A stretch of DNA of 64,000 nucleotides from Garcia nutans (Eukaryota > Streptophyta > Magnoliopsida > Malpighiales > Euphorbiaceae), in assembly GCA_947685225.1 (NCBI GenBank), contig CANTUV010000024.1, positions 15,766,001 through 15,830,000 of the forward strand, written 5' to 3'. Numbering within the stretch: the stretch's first letter is position 1; every line of letters begins with the position of its first letter. The notes below the pieces were generated by a model. The model was given only the letters and a program-made list of their open reading frames with translations, was not told the origin of the DNA and made no database searches. Position numbers and translations under genes: made by a program. Positions 9,244 to 20,474 of the stretch are shown in pieces.

Positions 9244-11640
9244 TAGAAGTTTTGAATATTATTATTGTTTTAATTGGATTGAATGTATATGTTGATTTAA
9301 AAGAGAAAAGATATTGAAAAGTGAATGTTTATGTATTGTTTAAAAAGGAAAGTAATGTGTAGAGAGAAAGTGTATATGTTGGGTATATGGTTATATATAT
9401 AACATATACATTAGTCAAAAGGGATGGTCAATAGAAGAGGATATTTTTGTGGGATATGTGCAATTACTTTAATGGGCATATAAGTGACAAAGGTTAAGTT
9501 AAATGGTTGAGGGCATTTAGGTAATTGCTTTGTTAGAATTGCTTGGTGGATATTTAAAGAAGAAGAGAAGTTTGACTTTGGATTATTTTCTTTTCTTCTC
9601 CTTTGTGTGCCGGCTATTCAAGAGAAGAGAGAGCAAGAGAGGTGTTCTTGATGCTAGAATCAAATTGAAGGAGAAATCAAAGGAGTTGGTTGGAGATTTG
9701 TGAAATTTCTTCATTTAAGGTAAGTACTTTCTTGTTTATCTTTGTTATTTTGAAGTTATGTTTGAGGTGGGTTGTGATGTGTTGAGATTATGAATAGGTG
9801 TGTTTGAAATGAGTTTATAAGTGTTGAGATTGATTATAAGTTAAAAAGGTTGGATTGATATTGGTTTTGGTATAAGATGATAAGTTAAGAGTGATGTTTG
9901 GTTTAGGGTTTTGAAATGGTAGATGATTAAATGGATTGTTGATGTATGGTTAATTGAATATTGTGTTAAACATGCAAAATAAGTGTTAATGACTTTGATT
10001 ACATCTATTTGAATGAGTTTATGTTGTGTATATTGTCTTTTTATTCAATCAAAAGAGAGTTGGCCATAGTTAGGGTTTGTATACATGAGAGACACGGCCA
10101 AACCAAAGAAGAGACACGGCCAACCTAAAATATTTTTGAGAGACACGGCCAAGTCTATGGAAATTTGGCCGTGTTTGGTGATTTTTGGAGAGGACACGGC
10201 CGTGTCCCTTGCCCATGTCTGCTTCTGTTGCTTTTGGTTGAGAGACACGGCCACAAGCTTGGCCGTGTACCTTGGGGGTGTCCCTTACTGTGATTTGTTT
10301 CTTGTTTTTCTCATATTGTTGAATCCTTTCAAGGTCTTTTTGTATTTACACTTTGAACATACTTAAAACAAAGATGACCTAAACAAATGTGTATTGAGGA
10401 TTCTAAATGTAAGAATAAGGTGAATTATATATGTGTATATATATCAATGATGATCATTTTAATAGATGTTTAATGTGTTTGATTATGTACATTTCAATAA
10501 TAATGTATTTTGAAATGTTGTATCAATGATGCTATATGAATAATATGATTTGAGATATAACATGATATGAGGCCATTGTGATTGGCTATGATAACTCAAA
10601 TGTGATATGAAGCCATTGTGATTGGCTATGATGATTCTATTGGAAGAACATAAGCCATGTTTGCCTAATTGATGATGAGATGTGAGAATGAAATAATAAA
10701 TGAATTGTGTGTCTAATGTGTTATTCATTTTCAGAGTTTTGTTATTGGTGGCATGCCTATTGGTAACATTCTCTTGAAGTTAGGTTGGATTTGATCCTTG
10801 AAGCCTAATTGAGATGTTACAACCCTTGAAGCTAGGTTGGGTTGGTTCTTGAAGCCAAGTTGGGTTGATACTTAGCATGCTTTGTTCCCCTAGAAGCTTG
10901 GTTGAATCTAAATCCTTGAAGCCTAGTTGGGTATATGATAATGATAAATGTGATAACAAAACCAAAGCATTAACTCTGAAAATGGAATGGCATATTAGAG
11001 TGTTTTGGGCCCATGCTTGTCTTTGTATATAATGTGATTCTTGAATGATAAGATCAATGGAACTATGAAGATGTAATATAAATATTGTTATGATATTGAA
11101 CATAGTATGATGTGGTAATGTGATATGTTTCTATGTGCTTGGTTTATGAAATATAAAGGTGTGATGTTATCTTTTCACTCATGATGTTCACTTTATGATT
11201 TAGATGTTTAACGTTGCATTGCCTTAAAGTATAATGTTGGTATATTTTGTACTACTAAGCCGATGGCTTAGCGCGATAGTGTTTGATCGCGCAGGTAACA
11301 GAGTTGAACCTGAGAGCTCCTCGAGACCGAGTGAGAGTAGACATTGAAGAGTTATTTTGGGACTTAAAGATCGGAGAAAAGCTGCCAATCATGTATATAT
11401 TCTATGTTTTGTAAACTTTGATTTATAACATATTTGTAATAACTTCCGCTGTGAATTTATAAACAGTTTTATATATGGTGTCTTTTGGATTTTTATAAAA
11501 TGTTTGAGATTGGTTTCATTTATTTACAAAGATCTTTGTTGCATTTTCTTTTTAAACTGTGGCATTTACTATATTCAGTATACGTATATTACGATCGTTT
11601 AAGCATGCTTGGTACGTATACGGGATATATGGGTGTTACA
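9244..11640 (+). repeat. 3' LTR of family A (LTR3), first ~22 bp missing
   Basis: Homology to LTR1 begins at 'TAGAAGTTTT' and runs to ATGGGTGTTACA at 11640. The TGTAATATCCC start and the polypurine tract are deleted together with pol. Its centre resembles the solo LTR at 4694-7679 (ACACGGCC modules at 10088-10280, CTTGAAGC modules near 10770-10935) while its end resembles LTR1, so it looks mosaic. The twin hairpin is at 11255-11292. The expected TSD of this copy (GAGGT at 2275-2279) is not found after 11640, where CCGAT follows. Confidence 0.85.
11255..11292 (+). other. Twin hairpin of LTR3
   Basis: Stem 1 is CTAAGC (11255-11260) with GCTTAG (11266-11271). Stem 2 is GCGCGAT (11271-11277) with ATCGCGC (11286-11292); both are perfect. 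Confidence 0.75.
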
Positions 11641-12494
11641 CCGATGATTACAATGACATGATCAATGATGTAATGATAATGGCCATTGGCACATGTGCAA
11701 GAATTATGATGAAAGATAATGAAATATGATCATGACGAGATATGTTTATCATGACCCTTCCTTATCCGCTGATGTTCTGTTAAACCAGTAGAGCAACCAA
11801 AATGCTAAAAGCAAGAAAAATGATTTAAATTCAAAATATTCAGTCAAGCCTTTTTACCTTCTGTGTTTTGTATTTATTCCTTTCAATTATTTAAAGTATA
11901 TAAATGTATGTTCAAATCATTCTTTCATTTTATTTATTTATTGCAATGATTTAAGTACCCACTAAGCAATTGCTTAGCGAGTTTAGTTTCCCTCTAAACT
12001 CATAGAATAAACAAGGAGACGAGATTGCAGCATGTCCTACGCAGCTGGCCTTGACTACTACTTTGGGTAGGAGTTTGGATATGATTGATTGTAGCAATAT
12101 GGCATGTACATAAGCTTTTATGATCTAGCAAATAAATATATTATACTGAAAAGCTAGAACATGTACACTGCTAGTAATCTAATAAATCTTATTTGGGTTT
12201 AGCACTTATGTATGCAAGTATAGAAGTGTGAATTCTTCTTGCAGGATTGTAGTTGAGGTTATAAGGGTGGATTATTGGGAGTGTGCTTGAGTTGAATTGT
12301 GAAACAAAATGTTTTTCAAAAATAAGAAAAATCATTTTTGGCGACACTTGGGACCTCCATATTTAGGGGAGGTTATGGCAAAAAAAAATTTAAAATCAGC
12401 ACTTAAAATTGGCTAAGTAAAATATTAAGACACAACCTTCATGAGTTAACAGTCCATCTTGGTCTATAAACATAGGCTAAGATGGGGTGTTACA
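11641..12494 (+). repeat. Family B 5' LTR, 3' part
   Basis: It matches 20114-20966 almost base for base; by eye I count about 20 differences in some 853 bp. It ends GGGGTGTTACA before the PBS. Its start at CCGAT marks the insertion point of the block to the left. Confidence 0.9.
11962..12001 (+). other. Twin hairpin of family B 5' LTR
   Basis: Stem 1 is CTAAGC (11962-11967) with GCTTAG (11972-11977), part of a 16-bp palindrome. Stem 2 is GAGTTTAG (11979-11986) with CTAAACTC (11994-12001), unrelated in sequence to stem 2 of family A. Confidence 0.75.
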
Positions 12495-12499
12495 TTTAG

Positions 12500-12511
12500 T
12501 GGTATCAGAGC
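12500..12511 (+). other. Primer binding site of family B
   Basis: TGGTATCAGAGC, five bases after the LTR end at 12494. Confidence 0.85.
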
Positions 12512-12779
12512 ACCGGTGTAGCCGGTCCTGGAAAATTCAACATAGGAGGATACACATTTTATGTTGGGAGTGGCTATTACCAATGTAAAATGGGATATCC
12601 TGTAGCAGATAAGAAATGAGAGCATATATCATTTAGGTATGAAATGTCGGTATAGTAGAAAGAATATTATAAATACATAAGTATATAAGGTACATGTGAT
12701 AAAGGAAAATCTAATAGTGATTACGTACATGCCATATAGGCAAGTTAATGTGTTGAGTCAAGCCAGCTGCTAATCCTTA

Positions 12780-14490
12780 TCACGATATATGTATACGGTA
12801 TAAGGTTGCAAGAGGCAGAATCACGAAGAGTTATAGATCAAGAGAAGGAATCACACGCTTTTAGTGCCCATAAATGTAGAAATGAGTCTCGGACTTATGT
12901 CACGACCCGCAACGGTGGCTGTGGAAGGCCCCAAAGTTTATTGAAGATAGATGACAGTAACATTGCAATAAACGGCAAGAATGGTACCTGTTGCTACCAA
13001 AAGAGAAAGGAAGTCCCCAATTGAGAAGTTAAGGAAATATGGGGCTAAAGAATTTAGGCTAGTAGGGAAGAAGGATTTGAAGAAGTTGAGTACTGTTTGG
13101 ACAGTACCAGTAGGGCATTGGAACAACTGAGATGCACGCCAGATAAAAGATTTATTTATGCCATGTCCCTTTGGGTAGAAGAAACATACACTTGGTAAAA
13201 CATACTTAAACGCAAGGAGAAATGAGTTTATATATCTACAGCAAGGAAGAATGACAGTATATGAGTATGATAGAGAGTTCACCCACCTCAGTAAGTATGC
13301 AAAGAAAATGATAGAAACAAAGCAATAAAGACATCAAAGGTTTTGGAAGGATTAAATAATGGAATTAAAGTACAATTAGTAGTCATGGACGTGTTTGAAT
13401 TTTCAAGATTAGTTGTGAAAGTTTTAGGTATTGAGAGGGTATACATAGATTAGAGAAGTAGACACCAACGTATGCAACAAAAGAGAGTACAAACTTAAAG
13501 CTTAGGAAGATTTCGACAAGTTGAGAAGAAGTTTAGAAGTGAAGATAGTTTTGCACAGTAAAGCCGACGATCGCAAAGCCAAGGATCCGGCCGAGGTTCA
13601 AGGCGCCAGACATCCGTAGCTAGTATACCGGGGTCCTTATAAAGGGGTTCCAGGAGAAGGTTAGATAGGCGTATATGAATGTAAAAATGAAAATGTATAT
13701 AAGAAAATGAAATTTAAAGAATGGAATAAAAAGAGGAACAGAATAAGAGGATAAAAGAAAAGTACATAAAATGTTAAGACCAGACGGTAAGAGATAAAAT
13801 AGATAGAACTTAGATAACAAAGATGAGTGAACAGAAATAAGTATATGAGAGATTCTCATGTCCGGCCACTAGAGAATATGTACAGTAACCCCATGTACAA
13901 TATTCACATAAGCAGATGAAGTAAGCGCACTAAGAAGGTCATGTTGAAATTTAGCAAGAAATCGGAGTTAAACGTGCTCAACCAATGATGATAGGTGACC
14001 ATCCCGTGAAGTCTTAATAAGGTAGGTGACAGACCATATGAGTAGAAACTAGACGAAATCTAATCAAAACACTGTATTGTGATTCCTCCTAAAAATGCCC
14101 TAATGTAATCATCAAAATTAAGAAATTATAAGAAGAAGATATATGAGATTTATGAATTCAGGAAATGATGGAAAAAAAAAAAGAAAGAAGAGAAAGAGAG
14201 AAATTAAGAACCAAAGAGGTAGAAAGTGCAAAATTAAAATTAGATCAAAAAGGAAAGAATGAAAGTAATAACAACCCAAGGACTAGGTAAAGGAAAAAGG
14301 GAAAAGTAACAATTCAAAAAAATTACTGGAGGATTGGAAAGAAATATAGATTTGAAGGATATATTACTCCTCTATGCAAAGACTATGGATGAAGACATAA
14401 GAGTGAATGCTGGTATTTAACAGATGGATGCTGGGAATGCGAGACACCAGATCATGTTAGGGTAAACTGCCAGAAAGACAAGTGAATGCA
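12780..14490 (+). pseudogene. gag remnant of family B chromovirus
   Basis: Broken capsid gene. Recognisable pieces in changing frames are 'LRKYGAKEF' near 13030, 'LQQGRMTVYEYDREFTHLSKYA' near 13240-13305 (the end of the Retrotrans_gag domain), and an intact zinc knuckle C-X2-C-X4-H-X4-C at 14429-14470. The stretch between, about 13500-14400, is strongly A-rich and low in complexity (GAA/AAAG runs), which is unlike gag of related elements and may be partly decayed or inserted. I could not fix a start codon. It contains several frameshifts and stops and is not functional. The small open frame starting near 12806 is a decay product. Confidence 0.7.
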
Positions 14491-14639
14491 CCCACTCTGA
14501 TAGAAAAAAATCACGGCCGCTTTTGGCCGAGGCCGAAGCAAGGGAAAGGAAAGTGATTTGAATTTTCAAAGAGCACAATCAGAGACCATTTACTAGCTCA
14601 ATTCAAGTACACCAGCCAGAGCCTACGCAATGAAAACTT

Positions 14640-17600
14640 AGAAGAATTACCAGTAGGATATGTTAAGTTCGAAACATTAGTTATAAATTCGATAAGAGAC
14701 GAGGTAGTTACACACAAGTGATTAAAGAATGTTCCATAGAGTTACATGAAAATGCATTTCCAGAAAATTTAATAGAGTTACCATTCTGAGAATTTGACGT
14801 AATGTTGGTATTGGATTGGCTAACAAGGCATAAAACAGTGGTTGATTATAAGAAGAAAGAGAGTAACACTTCATACTCCCCACAAGGAGGAAGTGACGGC
14901 AGTAGGAAAGAGAGCTGATTATCTAAGAAGCGTAACAGCATCAGTTACAACAAGGCGTTGCATATAAATGGATGTGAGGCACACTTGGTAAGCACTATGG
15001 AAGCAAAGAAGAATGTGATAAAGATTCAAGAGGTATCAACCATGCGTGATTTTCTTGATGTTTCTTTAGACGAGCTACCCGGATTATCACCTAAGAGAAA
15101 AGTAGGATTCATTATAAATGTATATCCGGGAACTGCACCGGTGTTGGTTGCCTCATACCGAATGGTACCAGCGGAACCCAAAGAAATGAAAATGCAATTA
15201 TAGGAGCTACTCGACAAGAGTCTTATACAGCCAAGTATTTATTCATGGGGTACGCCAGTACTCTTCGTCAAGAAGAAAGATAAATCCTTAAGGTCATATG
15301 TGAACTATAAGTAGTTGAATGAGCTTACGATTAAGGATAAATATCCATTACCGTCCATCGATGATGTATTCGACCAACTTAAAGGAACCAAGGTCTTTTC
15401 AAAAAAAAAATAGATCACCGACTGGGATATCAGCAGCTACGGATCAAGGGAAAAGACATTCCAAAGACTACATCTAGAACTCAATACAGACGTTACAAGT
15501 TCCTTGTAATGCCTTTTGAGCCCACAAATGTGTCAGCAGTATTCATGGATTTAAATAATCATATCTTTCATCCATACTTTGACCAATTTGTAAATGGTGT
15601 TCGTAGATGACACCTTCATTTATTTAAGGAACAAAGAAGAATACGATCGATACTTTTGCATAGTATTGCAAATGTTGTGAGAGAAGCAGTTGTACGTCAA
15701 ATATGACAAATGCGAGTTTTGATTGGAAAAAGTGACATTCTTAGAACACACCATATTAGCATAAGGCATTAAAGTAGGTCTTAAGAAAACAAAATCCATT
15801 TTGGAATGGAAAACACTAAAGACAGTAATAGAAGTAAGCATCTTCTTAGGACTGGCTGGGTAATATTAATGTTTTATAAAAGGGTTTTCCATTATTATCA
15901 TCCCAATGGCAAGGTTGTTTCAAAGGAATGCCAAACTCCAATGGACTGATAAATGTTAGCGAAACTTTGAGAAACTAAAGGAAAAGTTAACGAATGCTTC
16001 AATACCCATACGGCCCGTGTCCAGCAAAGAATTTGTGATATATAGTGATGCTTCACACATCGGTGAAGGTTATATGCTTATGCAAAAGGATAAAATAGTC
16101 GCATAAGTCTTTTGATGATTTAAACCATATGAAAAAAATAATAATAATAACCTGGCACACTGTTTGGAATTAACAGTTATCGTATTGGCTTTCAAGATTT
16201 GGAGATATGATTTATATGGAGAAAAGTGTTATATTTATATAAACGCAAAAGTTTAAAATATCCGCCAACCCAAGAGGATCTCAATTTATGGTAAGGAAAG
16301 TAAACCCAAGTTTTGGAAATAACAGCTAAGTTATAAATTATCATCAAGGAAAAGCTAATGTGGTGGCCGACGCACTTGGTGGAAAATCGATACCAGCCTT
16401 AGGCGCTATAAAGATCAGTTTAAGACCAATGGAAGAGGAAGTACTAGTAGTAGAAATGCAAGCATAAACTATGTTTCTTTTCAAGAAATTCATCAAGTGT
16501 AAAAGGAAAACGAACAAATACAAAAACGGATCAAGCAAGTGAAAGGAAAAAAAAGATATAAAATGCTAAATTTCTAAGAACAGTAGTTTGTATTATGACA
16601 ATAGAGTAATGATACTAACAATGGGAGACATAAGAAAGAAATTTTTTTTTTCGAAAAGCATATAGTAGTCTCTACACAATGCATCCAGGAGTTACAAATG
16701 TATCAATATCTAAAGAAGTTTTAATGGTAGCCTGGAATGAAGAGAGATATTTTTGAGTTTATGACCAAATGTTTAATATGTGAACAAGCAAAAGCGAAAC
16801 ATCAAATACTATCGGGACTGTTACAACTAATTCCCACTCTGGTATGGAAATGGGAACATATCACTATGGATTTCATCATAGAACTACCAATGACACGAGA
16901 CCGGCATGACGTTGTTGGGATAATCGTTGACTGCCTAACTAAGTTAGCTCATTTTCTACTTTTACAAATGGATTATTCAATAGATAAATTGGTGGAAATG
17001 TATGCCAAGGAAATTGTACGATTACACAGGATTCCAACATCTATCATTTTAGGCAGAGGGCCACAGTTCACCATGAATTTATGGAAGAAGTCGCAAACAG
17101 CTTCTGAAACCCAAAACAATTATAGCACTACCTTTCACCCGTAAACAGATGGACGATTTGAAAGAGTAATCCAAATTTTGGGAGTACATATTAAGAGTAT
17201 GTGTTATAGAATTTAAGGGTGGCTGGAATAGGTAGTTGAGTTTAATTGAATATGCATATAACAATGACTATTAATTCAGCATACGGTGATGCCCTATAAA
17301 GAATTATACGAAAGAAAACATGGAACACCAGAGTGTTGGACGAAATTAAGTAAAGACAAGATAAAATCATATGCGGGTAGGTAGGAGCAAAATCATATGC
17401 GGACTCGAAACGAAGGGACATAGAACTCTAAGTGGAAGACAAGGTTTTTCTTAAGATTTTCCCATGAAAGAAGGTATTAAGAGTTAAGCAGAAAAGTAAG
17501 TTAAGCCTTAGGCTTATTGGACTATACGAGATCATCGAACGCATAGACCAATAGCCTATCGGTTAACTCTATTACCAGAACTGAACAAATTACATAATGT

Positions 17601-17835
17601 TTTTCACGTTTCAATGATAAGGCAATATCGTTTGAACTTCACACACGATATAAAGACATAAAACATCAGAGTCCAATCTGACCTAAATTATGAAGAAGAA
17701 CAAATAGAAATTTTAGCATGAAAAGTCAAAGGATTAAGAAATAAGAGAATTCCTCTAGTTAAAGTGCGGCGAAGGAACCATAGAATGGAAGAGATAATTT
17801 GGGAAAGGGAAGGAATAATGAGGATGGGAGCCTAA
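14640..17835 (+). pseudogene. pol remnant of family B: protease, RT, RNase H, integrase, chromodomain
   Basis: Domains survive in order but in shifting frames. Protease end ('LIELPF', 'LVLDWLTRHKTVVDY') lies at about 14770-14850. RT lies at 15050-15880 with 'FVKKKDKSLR', 'KYPLPSIDDVFDQLKG', and the catalytic VDD preserved in a second frame at about 15600-15612, just after a one-base shift. RNase H lies at about 16010-16380 ('VIYSDASH', 'VIVLAFKIWRYDLYGEK'). Integrase lies at 16737-17160, its HHCC end ('CLICEQAKAKHQ') and 'WEHITMDFIIELP' intact over 135 codons. A chromodomain-like tail 'LRNKRIPLVKVRRRNH' follows, with a TAA at 17833. At least nine in-frame stops and several frameshifts are visible between 15200 and 16350. 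The usual aromatic residue after KV is replaced by arginine in the tail. Non-functional. Confidence 0.85.
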
Positions 17836-17871
17836 ATTTTATACCCGATCGGCTTCGGGACGAAGCCTAAA

Positions 17872-17888
17872 TTTTAGAGGGGAAGAAA
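17872..17888 (+). other. Polypurine tract of family B
   Basis: A TTTTAGAGGGGAAGAAA-like purine run ends directly at the TGTCACG start of the 3' LTR, the plus-strand primer position. Confidence 0.75.
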
Positions 17889-17906
17889 TGTCACGACCCA
17901 ATTTGT

Positions 17907-17965
17907 ACATATGTACAATACATCTATGTACAGTACATCCATGTACAGTACATCCGCGTACAGTA
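17907..17965 (+). repeat. Short tandem repeat, ~15-bp unit
   Basis: Three to four copies of a unit like CATCYATGTACAGTA, with variants CATCTATGTACAGTA and CATCCGCGTACAGTA, close behind the LTR start. GTAC dyads recur at regular spacing. Confidence 0.75.
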
Positions 17966-20434
17966 ACAGGGGCCGTCCCGAGTAATCACCAAAGAACACG
18001 AAGTGAAAGGAAGTTCTATAGGACAAAAAGGACCTAACTGGAAAGATTGTAAAAGTTTTGGGGAGGTAACTGTAATTTCCAAAAGTTGTACTGGAGGTTC
18101 TTAATAGTGCATATAACAGACTCCAGAAATGGAAAGTAGAGAAAAATTGGGTCGAAACAGAACACCACGGTTTTTCCCGAAAACGCATAGTTTGAGAGAT
18201 ACAATGGATTCTTGACCAAGAGTATTTTTGTCATTCTTGTGATAATAATTTATACACTGGAAAACAAGACACGTAAAGGTATCCGAAGTAAACGGAAGGA
18301 CTCCGCAGTGATCGATGTTGAAGAACGAATCTAAGTGGAGACCCGAATCACGTAAGGACCTAAAGGGAATTTTTACAAAAGTCAAGGGCATGAGCGTAAT
18401 TTTTATAAATTAGTTCAAAATCAAGAATGAATGTCGAAAATGGAAACGAGAGGTTGAAAGGAGGAGAACGGTACATTTTACGTGTCGTAAAACTACCCGG
18501 GTACGAAAAAAAAAGGCAAAACCTTCCATTGAAGGGTATTTTGGTCTTTTCACTTCCACCAATTTTCTAGAAAAGGGACACATGGCATAGTAATTTTCTA
18601 GAAAAGGACACATGGCAAAATCTTGTTTAAAGACACTTTTGGGTTGGATTAATCTTAACCCTCCATATGGCACCATCCTAGTTAAAGATACTTTTGTGGT
18701 GGTTACATCTTAACCCTCCAAAATGAAATTAATTAAATAAATGGAAAATGGAAAAATATAAAAAGGGAGAGAAGGATGATTAAAGAACTAAGGACACGTT
18801 TTTCTCTCCATTTTTGAGAGGCGTGGCCGAAGTCTCTCCACCAAAAAAAGGGAAGGAATTTTTCAAGTGTTCAAGTGGATTTTTGGAAGGAAAAGCTTAA
18901 TTTTAAGGTAAGGATTCCAATTCTAGCTTTAGTTTATTCATTTGATTGATAGTTTTCAAGTTATCAATGAAAGAAAAGTTGGGAAGATTATGGGAAAGTT
19001 AAGAAAGTGAAGAGGAATTAGATTAAATGATCCATACATGTAGAAGTGATGAATAAATGGTGATTAGTAGCCTTAGATAGCAAGAATCAAGACTTGAACA
19101 TATGGGTTTTATAATGTTCTTATTATGGAAGTTATGAAAATTATAGGAAATCAAAGGAATAAAGAAGAAGAAGGGAAGAAAGAATAGGACAAGCAAGGGA
19201 TAAAGCAAATAAACAAGGTTTGGTACTTAAATCATTGCCTTTTCAATTAATTCACATATTTTGCATTATGGGACTTTTGCAATAGTTTTGAAATGATGTT
19301 ATTATGTGTGGTAAATATGTGGGAAAGTACTCTTGAACCATTTGTAATCAATTGATTGTGAAAAGAATGAAAACAAAACAAACTAGCTAAACTTTGCTCA
19401 AATATCCATAAACTTTGATGAACTTTTAATCACCCCTTTGGGTTGATTTTTGAAAGAGGGACCCTTAGTCCTTCAATGGTATCACAAAAGGAGTCTAAAA
19501 ATCAATTTTGCAAGAAAAAAAATGAATTTCCCTCAAGTTTTGAAAATTGGGCCGAATGGTCCCTTTTGGGCACCATTCTGCAGCTTTCATTTTGGGCAGT
19601 CCGTTGAAGGGGTAAACGAAAGAATTTTTTGACGAAATTTTACATGCATTTAGTTAACTTATGAAAGTGTTTTTCTGAAAAAATTCATCCAAAAATAAGG
19701 TTGTTTACTTGGTCAAAACTGTTGCCAAAGTTGACTGATTTTCAGCAGTAAAAACAGATTTTACTATTTAGTTGTCGCACGCCATTGCGTTGCCGATTTT
19801 ACGCGCCGCGCTACTATTCATTTGGTCATTTTTCTAAATGTGTTAAAACTTGAATATTATGATATAGATTGATGTTATATCATTTAAAATGACATGAAAG
19901 GGGTTTGGAATAATCAGAAAGGCATCATGAGAAGTTATCCGAGTAATATATGCATTATGGAAAAATCATGACCTATTGAATATCATGACCAAAGTAATTT
20001 AATAAATTATTTATGCTCTATTTGGTATATCAGAACCCTTGAGATAAGGGTATGATGCATCATACTATTACTACAGTACTGCTTATGACATGATATGATA
20101 TTCCGGCAGAAGGCCGATGATTACAATGACATGATCAATGAAGCAATGATAATGGCCATTGGCACATGTGCAAGAATTATGATGAAAGATAATGAAATAT
20201 GATCATGACGAGATATGTTTATCATGACCCTTCCTTATCCGCTGATGTTCTGTTAAACCAGTAGAGCAACCAAAATGATAAAAGCAAGAAAAATGATTTA
20301 AATTCAAAATATTAAGTCAAGCCTTTTTACCTTCTGTGTTTTGTATTTATTCCTTTCAATTATTTAAAGTATATAAATGTATGTTCAAATCATTCTTTCA
20401 TTTTATTTATTTATTGCAATGATTTAAGTACCCA

Positions 20435-20474
20435 CTAAGCAATTGCTTAGCGAGTTTAGTTTCCCTCTAAACTC
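20435..20474 (+). other. Twin hairpin of family B 3' LTR
   Basis: Stem 1 is CTAAGC (20435-20440) with GCTTAG (20445-20450). Stem 2 is GAGTTTAG (20452-20459) with CTAAACTC (20467-20474). Confidence 0.75.

Larger units (their letters stand above)
1..11640 (+). mobile_element. Compound Ty3/gypsy chromovirus block (family A), left end outside window
   Basis: Three LTRs of one chromovirus family in the same orientation alternate with two truncated internal regions: LTR (1-969), gag piece (970-2279), LTR (2280-7755, split by a solo LTR), gag piece (7756-9243), LTR (9244-11640). LTRs start TGTAATATCCC and end GTGTTACA; each internal region opens with an initiator-Met primer binding site. No reverse transcriptase, integrase or chromodomain remains, so the block cannot move by itself. 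The base after 11640 continues in family B LTR sequence (matching 20114 onward), so I infer the block inserted into the 5' LTR of family B. The family assignment to Tekay/Del chromoviruses rests on gag similarity to the array at 29623-45309, where the chromodomain is visible. Confidence 0.8.

Noticed and set aside
2280..11640. Simple nested insertion of one complete element with TSD GAGGT
   Set aside because: The right flank after 11640 is CCGAT in family B sequence, not GAGGT followed by the rest of gag.
12806..13024. Short frame after the family B primer site considered as a gag start
   Set aside because: It does not align to gag of related copies and is followed by shifts; kept only as part of the gag relic.
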